Assembly: GCA_019233415.1 (NCBI GenBank)
Contig: JAFAMK010000401.1
Location: forward strand, 1 to 6,122
Reading direction: 5' to 3'
DNA length: 6,122 nt
From: Vulcanimicrobiota bacterium
Lineage (GTDB): Bacteria; Vulcanimicrobiota; Vulcanimicrobiia; Vulcanimicrobiales; Vulcanimicrobiaceae
Part shown: positions 1 through 4,470 of the stretch, in pieces
Layout of the letters: the number at the start of each line of letters is the position of its first letter
How positions within the stretch are numbered: the stretch's first letter is position 1
The notes under the pieces: model-generated
What the model was told of the DNA's origin: nothing
Seen by the model: only the letters and a program-made list of their open reading frames with translations
The model's database searches: none
Made by a program: the position numbers and the translations under genes

Positions 1-147
1 ACGATCACGATCGCGTGGACGTGGCCGTCAGGCGGAAAGCCCGACGCGGCCGTGTTCACGCAGAAGACGAACCTCGTTGCGCGCGGCAACCTGATCAACA
101 CCGGCAGCGGGCAACCCGACTTTCAAGTCTCCGTCACGCCAACCTAA
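1..147 (+). CDS. C-terminal fragment of an unrecognised protein (5' end outside window)
   Basis: Frame 1 is open from the first base to a TAA at 145-147 and gives 48 residues, beginning TITIAWTWPSGG and ending FQVSVTPT. The fragment alternates hydrophobic and polar residues (TITIAWTW, FQVSV), as beta-strands do, and is rich in Gly, Asn and Thr. It has no cysteine or recognisable motif, so no function is assigned. Codon choice is G/C-ending like the downstream genes, and the next gene follows after 27 bases on the same strand, so it is probably the upstream member of the same operon. Its start and true length lie outside the window. Confidence 0.72.
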   Translation, partial: TITIAWTWPSGGKPDAAVFTQKTNLVARGNLINTGSGQPDFQVSVTPT

Positions 148-161
148 CACGCACGCACCGC

Positions 162-169
162 GGAGAGGG
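162..169 (+). promoter_or_regulatory. Ribosome binding site for the 410-residue gene
   Basis: GGAGAGGG lies five bases before the ATG at 175, in the only real intergenic gap of the window (148-174). It supports ATG 175 as the start. The gap is too short to show a convincing promoter, so read-through from the upstream gene is more likely. Confidence 0.7.
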
Positions 170-174
170 CACGT

Positions 175-1407
175 ATGTCCGGGGTCGGCAACTTCACGAT
201 CAGCCTGAGTTTCCTGTCCGGTAACGGTGTCGTCCCCGGACCGTTCGTCTTTCCGCCGTGGTTCAATTCGTCGTCCCAGAACGCGCTGACGCTGGCCGTT
301 CCCGGCGTCGCAGGGCCGAACGCCGCGCCGGGCGGCGGCTGCACGGTGGCGCCGAGCGGCCCGAACACGGACTTTGCGCTGACCGGCTGGCAAATTTCGG
401 GCGGTATCCTCAACGCGCTCGTCACCGTCGCGGCGACGAACTTGTACTCGATGAGCGGGCGAGGGAAGCTCTACGACGCGTTCGTCGCGTTCAGCGCGGC
501 GCTGCTCCCGCTCGAAACGAACGGCTGCCTGACGATCGGCGGCGCGCGCGTGCTCGCGGCGCGCGTCGCGCAGGCGCTTCCGCTCACCTTCGCCGAGACG
601 CTGCAGTTCACATACGGCGTGCGTTCCGACCTGCGCTGGGTCGATCTCGCGCCGGGGATGATGCTCCGCGTCGCGTACGGCGACTACGCCTACGTCGCAC
701 CGCCGACACAGTCCGGCGGCCCGCGCAACGCATACAACGGTGGCGGGAGCGCGGTCCTCACCGTTCGCCGCCGACCCGATGCGTCGCTCGGCTTCGACGC
801 GTTCGTCGACGCGCTCGCACCGCTGCAAGTCACGAACGCGGGCCAGCAGATCGCGGGCGTGCTCGACCTCGAGTCGCAGGGTGCGAGCGGCGCGTACGGG
901 CGGCTGATCTACCCGCCGCAGGTCGACAACGTCACCTACATCGCCTCGCCGCCCGATCCGCTGCGCAACGTCGCGTTCGTCTTCGCGAACACGCCGGCCG
1001 ATCTCGCCACCGCGACGACGAACTTCTTGAAGAACGGCACTACCGGCGGCGTTGGTAGCTCGGTGTTCTTCACCGGGCGTGCCGCGGTAACGCCGGTGAT
1101 CACCGTCTACGTCAACGGACAGTCTCTACAAGTGGCGCTCGGCACGACGCTGGCCGACCTGCTCGCGACGACATTCACGATCACGCCGAGCGAGACGTAC
1201 ACCGCGGTGCCGAAGCCATTCGGCCTGTTTCGGTGGGTCCAGCCGTCGCTCGCCAACGTCTCGTTCGGGCAGCCCAACACCTACAGCTCGACCAGCTTCG
1301 CATTCAACCAGACGAGCGACATTTCGCCGACGACGCACCTCTCGCAATGGGACGTCCCGCTCTTCGCCGGCGACGTCATTACGCTGACCCTGCCGGTGGC
1401 CTCGTGA
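175..1407 (+). CDS. Beta-rich protein without signal peptide, C-terminal beta-grasp-like domain
   Basis: The protein has 410 residues and the family is not recognised. The start is ATG 175, set by a good Shine-Dalgarno. The N-terminus (MSGVGNFTISLSFLSG) has no basic region followed by a hydrophobic core, so it does not look exported by Sec. Most of the chain is Gly/Ala/Thr/Asn-rich with strand-like alternation, and only two cysteines are seen (in GGGCTV and NGCLTI). Residues about 307-410 stand apart: ITVYVNGQSLQVALGTTLADLL (starting at I309, with N314-G315 and a T324-T325-L326 turn) and a final LFAGDVITLTL (G399-D400) resemble the first strand, helix start and last strand of ThiS/MoaD or SLBB beta-grasp domains, with a long Ser/Thr/Phe-rich insert between. 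The very C-terminus is PVAS, not the GG of a ThiS sulfur carrier, so a structural or binding role is more likely. The stop overlaps the GTG of the next gene (GTGA), suggesting translational coupling. Confidence 0.85.
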   Translation: MSGVGNFTISLSFLSGNGVVPGPFVFPPWFNSSSQNALTLAVPGVAGPNAAPGGGCTVAPSGPNTDFALTGWQISGGILNALVTVAATNLYSMSGRGKLYDAFVAFSAALLPLETNGCLTIGGARVLAARVAQALPLTFAETLQFTYGVRSDLRWVDLAPGMMLRVAYGDYAYVAPPTQSGGPRNAYNGGGSAVLTVRRRPDASLGFDAFVDALAPLQVTNAGQQIAGVLDLESQGASGAYGRLIYPPQVDNVTYIASPPDPLRNVAFVFANTPADLATATTNFLKNGTTGGVGSSVFFTGRAAVTPVITVYVNGQSLQVALGTTLADLLATTFTITPSETYTAVPKPFGLFRWVQPSLANVSFGQPNTYSSTSFAFNQTSDISPTTHLSQWDVPLFAGDVITLTLPVAS

Positions 1408-2276
1408 CCCGCCGCGCGCTCGTCGCCCTTTGCGCCGTTCTCGCGTGCGCGCTGCCGGGAGCGAGCGCGCGCGCCGGTACGTTCGCCGTTCTTTCACAGA
1501 ATACGCTGCACATGGGCTGGGGCGATCCGGCGACGTACTCGAACCCGAAGAACGCGTATCTGCGCGACAACCAGGTCGGGACCGCCTACGACATCGTTTT
1601 GCTGCAAGAGGTCATGCCGAAGCTCGGCGGGCTGACGACCGTCTGGCCGAACGCGCCAATGGGTGCCTACTACGTCTACCAGTCGGTGCCGCAGGGCGCG
1701 AGCTCGTACGTCGAGACCTACGGAACGCTCGTCAAGGCGAGCCTGTACTGGCAGCCCGTGCAGGTCAACGGCACGTACTATCCCTGCTACACGGGAGGCG
1801 GGTTCTCTCGGCCGCCGTGCGCTGTCCTCGTCAGGGTGCCGCCGCCGCAGCCGCTTCCGCCGGTGCCGCCGCCGTCGGTCTACACCTGGTTCATCGACTA
1901 TCACGCGATCTTCAGCAGCGTCGCGAACCGCACGACCGAGGTCCGCAATATGAATGCGGCCGTGCAGTGGTTCCAGACGCAGAATGTCGGCGGGCAGACG
2001 TACGCGCGCGCCGTCGTCGGCGCCGATTGGAACTTCACCGCGACCGAGCTCACGGCCATCCTCGCGATCGCGGGTACGATCACGCCCGACGTCGAGACGA
2101 GCCTCAACCGAGCCGGGGCGCTCTCGTCGCGCTACGATCACTTCTGGTGCGTCGGCGGCGTCGTCTGCGCGAACGGCGCTCGCATCGACCCGCCGCCGGC
2201 GCCGTTCAACACGCTGCCGCTGTTCCGCACGAACGTCTCCGACCACCTCGCGGTGCGGGTCGATGTCACGTACTGA
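1404..2276 (+). CDS. Secreted DNase I-like endonuclease/exonuclease/phosphatase family protein
   Basis: The protein has 290 residues. GTG 1404 was chosen because it overlaps the previous stop as GTGA and is followed directly by a signal peptide (MTRRALVALCAVLACALPG, likely cleaved after ARA at about residue 24). The rest matches the EEP (DNase I-like) fold in order: N33 in SQNT, E69 in LLQEV (metal ligand), E104 in VETYG, R136 in FSRPP (compare the R-E-P/R-P of DNase I and CdtB), H167 in DYHAIF, D208 and N210 in GADWNF, D245 in RYDHF, and D280-H281 in SDHLAV. By family knowledge these bind a divalent metal and carry out phosphodiester hydrolysis. The full set is present, so activity is expected. 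Substrate (DNA, RNA, lipid or phosphosugar) cannot be fixed; the E104/R136/D245/H281 pattern favours a DNase I/CdtB-type enzyme over a sphingomyelinase. Cysteines 128/139 and 249/255 could form disulfides, as expected outside the cytoplasm. An odd proline-rich stretch (146-157, PPPQPLPPVPPP) interrupts the domain before the H167 strand. The 3' end overlaps the next gene by 14 bases. Confidence 0.9.
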   Translation: MTRRALVALCAVLACALPGASARAGTFAVLSQNTLHMGWGDPATYSNPKNAYLRDNQVGTAYDIVLLQEVMPKLGGLTTVWPNAPMGAYYVYQSVPQGASSYVETYGTLVKASLYWQPVQVNGTYYPCYTGGGFSRPPCAVLVRVPPPQPLPPVPPPSVYTWFIDYHAIFSSVANRTTEVRNMNAAVQWFQTQNVGGQTYARAVVGADWNFTATELTAILAIAGTITPDVETSLNRAGALSSRYDHFWCVGGVVCANGARIDPPPAPFNTLPLFRTNVSDHLAVRVDVTY

Positions 2277-3657
2277 ACGCCGTTTCGCGGGCGCGTGCTG
2301 GCCGGCGATCGCCGTGCTTGCCGCGGTGCTGCACGGCGGCGCGGGCGCCTCGGCCGCCGATGGCGCGCTGCGCGATTCGTTCCACGACGGTTCGCAACGG
2401 ACGGGGCCGGCGCTCGAAGCGATGCGCGGCGGGCGGTACATGATGGGTGCACTGCCTGGCACGCTCGGCTATCTCTTGGAGGCGGTACCGCATCCGGTCG
2501 AGCTGGCGCCGTTCGCGATCGAACGCGTACCGGTCAGCAACGCGGAGTACGCCGCGTTCTTGAACGACGCCGTGTCGCCCGCACAGCGCGCGGAGTACGT
2601 CGTGCTCGTCGCCGCGCCGGGGCTGCGCGTGGTGGGCGGCGGCACGCGCGTCGACGCGGTGGCCGGGCACGAGCGCGCGCCGGTCACCGGCGTCAGCTGG
2701 GCCGGAGCGCGCGCCTATGCGCGCTGGCTCTCGCGCGTGACCGGCCACGACTATGCGCTGCCGAGCGAGGCGCAGTGGGAGTACGCGGCGCGCGTCGCGG
2801 CACGCGACCGCGCCATCGCCGGGATGCCGGGCGCAGTCTGGGAATGGACCGACGACTGCTTCGACCCGCGCTTCTATCTGCACGCGCCGACGCACGACCC
2901 GCGCCTGATCGACGCGCGCTGCGCAACGCCGGTCATTCGCGGCGGCCCGCTGCAAGACGAGGGTGGCCGCAGTTCCGCGACGCGGCGCGCAGACTGGTTC
3001 GCGGGAGGTGCGACGACGATCGGGTTCCGTTTGGCGCGTACGCTCGATGCGTCGGCCGCACGCGCAGGCGCCGGGCCGCCGACGCCGCTCGCGCCGCCGC
3101 CACACGCGGCGCAGCGCGGTGAACGCGGTCTCGAAATCGTCCTCGATCCGCCGCGTGAACCGCTTCCGCTCGCGTACGCAGCGATCTTCGAGCTGTCCGA
3201 CGGCGCGCACGCGGTGCCGCTCGCGTTCGCGGGTCCGACGCGGATCGGCGGGCTGCCGCCGGGGCCGCTGGTCGTGCGGTTCAACACGCCGGTCGCCGAC
3301 GGTGGGTTCGCGCGTCAGGTCGTCATCCCGGAGCGCGGGATCGCGCGGCTGCACCTCGTCGCGCGCGACCTGGTGCCGGTGCGTCGGGCCGCGCCGCTGC
3401 TCGGCGTGCTGCGCCGCTCCGACGGAACGCCGCTCGCCGGCGCAACGATCGTGTACGACGCGTATCCCCAACGCGTCGAGACGCGCAGCAGTGCGAACGG
3501 CACGTTCGCCGTCGCGAGCGCCCAACGCGCCGACGCGGTGCTCTTCGTCGATGCCCCGGGCGCGCACCGCGTCACGCACATGCTCGCAGTTTCCCCCGAC
3601 GCGTCGAGCGGGCCACGCGTCTTCGTCGTTCCCGATCGGCCGGAGGAAGGTTCGTGA
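2263..3657 (+). CDS. Secreted FGE/sulfatase-modifying-factor-like protein, non-catalytic, with C-terminal beta-sandwich region
   Basis: The protein has 464 residues. The frame is open further upstream, but that part lies inside the nuclease gene; ATG 2263 gives a signal peptide (hydrophobic PAIAVLAAVL, probable cleavage after ASAA at about residue 32) and a 14-base overlap. An FGE-sulfatase (SUMF1-type, C-type-lectin-like) domain spans about residues 55-260: GRYMMG (57-62), PFAIERVPVSNAEYAAFL (83-100), VTGVSW (ends W146), LPSEAQWEYAAR (166-177), GAVWEW (190-195), IRGG (225-228) and GFRLAR (254-259). The cysteines that formylglycine-generating enzymes carry after RGGS are absent (GGPLQDEGGRSSATRR), and only C199 and C220 remain in the mature chain. 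Only 12 residues separate WEYAAR from GAVWEW, where the family usually has several tens, so the domain is reduced. A Pro-rich linker (about 264-285) leads to a beta-strand-rich region and then, at about 379-445, a carboxypeptidase-regulatory-like segment (LGVLRRSDGTPLAGATIVYDA ... SANGTFAV). A binding or scaffold role fits better than sulfatase activation; that part is inference. Confidence 0.9.
   Translation: MSRTERRFAGACWPAIAVLAAVLHGGAGASAADGALRDSFHDGSQRTGPALEAMRGGRYMMGALPGTLGYLLEAVPHPVELAPFAIERVPVSNAEYAAFLNDAVSPAQRAEYVVLVAAPGLRVVGGGTRVDAVAGHERAPVTGVSWAGARAYARWLSRVTGHDYALPSEAQWEYAARVAARDRAIAGMPGAVWEWTDDCFDPRFYLHAPTHDPRLIDARCATPVIRGGPLQDEGGRSSATRRADWFAGGATTIGFRLARTLDASAARAGAGPPTPLAPPPHAAQRGERGLEIVLDPPREPLPLAYAAIFELSDGAHAVPLAFAGPTRIGGLPPGPLVVRFNTPVADGGFARQVVIPERGIARLHLVARDLVPVRRAAPLLGVLRRSDGTPLAGATIVYDAYPQRVETRSSANGTFAVASAQRADAVLFVDAPGAHRVTHMLAVSPDASSGPRVFVVPDRPEEGS
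3642..3650 (+). promoter_or_regulatory. Strong Shine-Dalgarno for the four-cysteine secreted gene
   Basis: GGAGGAAGG sits inside the last codons of the FGE-like gene. Its GGAGG core ends seven bases before GTG 3654. It is the strongest ribosome binding site in the window and fixes GTG as the start despite the non-ATG codon. Confidence 0.75.
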
Positions 3658-4469
3658 CCGTTCGACGTTTCGCCGCCGCGGCGCTCGTGTTCTTCCTGTG
3701 CGCGACGGGCGCGCTCGGCCCGCAGGCGGCGCGCGCCGACTGGGTACCGATCAACTATACGGGCTCGCAGTTCTGCGGCGGCGACTACACGAAAGACCAA
3801 CTCGAGTATGTGACCGAGCCGGTCCTGGCGGTCTATTCGGTCACGTTCCAGGACCAAGGGTTCTTCACGATCACGCCGACCACGACGTGGAGAACGGATC
3901 CCTCGCAATGGCGGGTCGACCGCAGCGGCTTCTCGACGGTGCCCGTGCAGTTCACCGCAGCGGGCGACTATCTCGTCTTTTTCCAGTATACGCCGTCGAT
4001 CTGGGACGACGAGTACCGCCACGTCACCGGGCCGACGACCGAGAACATGATTTTTCAGCCGGACGGTGTGTATACCGGTCTCATCCTCGGCCTCACGACC
4101 CAGGACGGTCTTGCGGTCAGGAACGGCAGCGAGGTCTACTTTCCGGGCTGGTCGTCCGACATCGACCCGTTCGACGGCGTCACCGACAGTGGGATCGTGA
4201 CGCTGCGATGTGTCGCGCACATGCGGCAGGTAATGCCGCGCCCATACGTGATCCCGAACTTGCTGCCGGTGTTCTTCCAGACCGATCAAGGCTCGTGGTG
4301 TGGCGAGTTGACGTGGCCGATCGATGCGAAGCAGCCGGTCAACATCAACATCAAGGTGGCGCCGGGCGGGTGCCAACAACTGCCGACCGCGCAACTGGCC
4401 GCGCCACTCTTGCCCGGAATGGTCATCGGACCGCAAACGCCGGCACCGTCACCGTCGCCGAGGGGCTGA
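3654..4469 (+). CDS. Secreted four-cysteine protein of unknown function
   Basis: The protein has 271 residues and I do not recognise its family. GTG 3654 overlaps the preceding stop (GTGA) behind a strong Shine-Dalgarno. The N-terminus is a clear signal peptide (MTVRRFAAAALVFFLCATG, probable cleavage after A-R-A at residue 28, before DW). The C16 context (VFFLC) does not fit a lipobox, so a lipoprotein is unlikely. The VRR pair is only a poor twin-arginine match, so Sec export is the simpler reading. The mature chain is rich in aromatic residues and beta-strand patterns (VLAVYSVTFQDQGFFTITPT, DYLVFFQYT) and contains exactly four cysteines (41, 186, 216, 240), consistent with two disulfides. 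It ends in a Pro/Ser tail (PQTPAPSPSPRG). Its place after two exported proteins suggests a shared extracellular or periplasmic role. Confidence 0.87.
   Translation: MTVRRFAAAALVFFLCATGALGPQAARADWVPINYTGSQFCGGDYTKDQLEYVTEPVLAVYSVTFQDQGFFTITPTTTWRTDPSQWRVDRSGFSTVPVQFTAAGDYLVFFQYTPSIWDDEYRHVTGPTTENMIFQPDGVYTGLILGLTTQDGLAVRNGSEVYFPGWSSDIDPFDGVTDSGIVTLRCVAHMRQVMPRPYVIPNLLPVFFQTDQGSWCGELTWPIDAKQPVNINIKVAPGGCQQLPTAQLAAPLLPGMVIGPQTPAPSPSPRG
4461..4465 (+). promoter_or_regulatory. Ribosome binding site for the large 3' gene
   Basis: AGGGG lies five bases before ATG 4471, within the last codons of the preceding gene. Together with the single-base spacing after the TGA (4467-4469) it supports ATG 4471 as the start. 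Confidence 0.5.
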
Positions 4470-4470
4470 G

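Noticed and set aside
1233..1403. Upstream extension of the nuclease frame
   Set aside because: It overlaps the 410-residue gene and has shadow-like composition. GTG 1404 is followed at once by a signal peptide and forms a GTGA junction.
1954..2262. Upstream extension of the FGE-like frame
   Set aside because: This part is Arg/Ser/Pro-rich shadow of the nuclease gene in another frame. The signal peptide begins only after ATG 2263.
2925..3039. Variable region of a diversity-generating retroelement in the C-type-lectin-like domain
   Set aside because: Such elements often target FGE-like folds, but this stretch has almost no AAC/AAT codons, and no template repeat or reverse transcriptase is visible in the window.
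2266..3579. Minus-strand open frame of over 400 codons opposite the FGE-like gene
   Set aside because: It is Arg-rich shadow sequence. The plus strand here carries clear FGE-family motifs.
2263..3657. Active formylglycine-generating enzyme (sulfatase activator)
   Set aside because: The cysteines needed near the RGG motif are absent, the domain is shortened, and no sulfatase is nearby.
3654..3740. Lipoprotein signal in the four-cysteine protein
   Set aside because: The residues before C16 (VFFL) do not fit a lipobox, and an A-R-A signal peptidase I site follows at residue 28.
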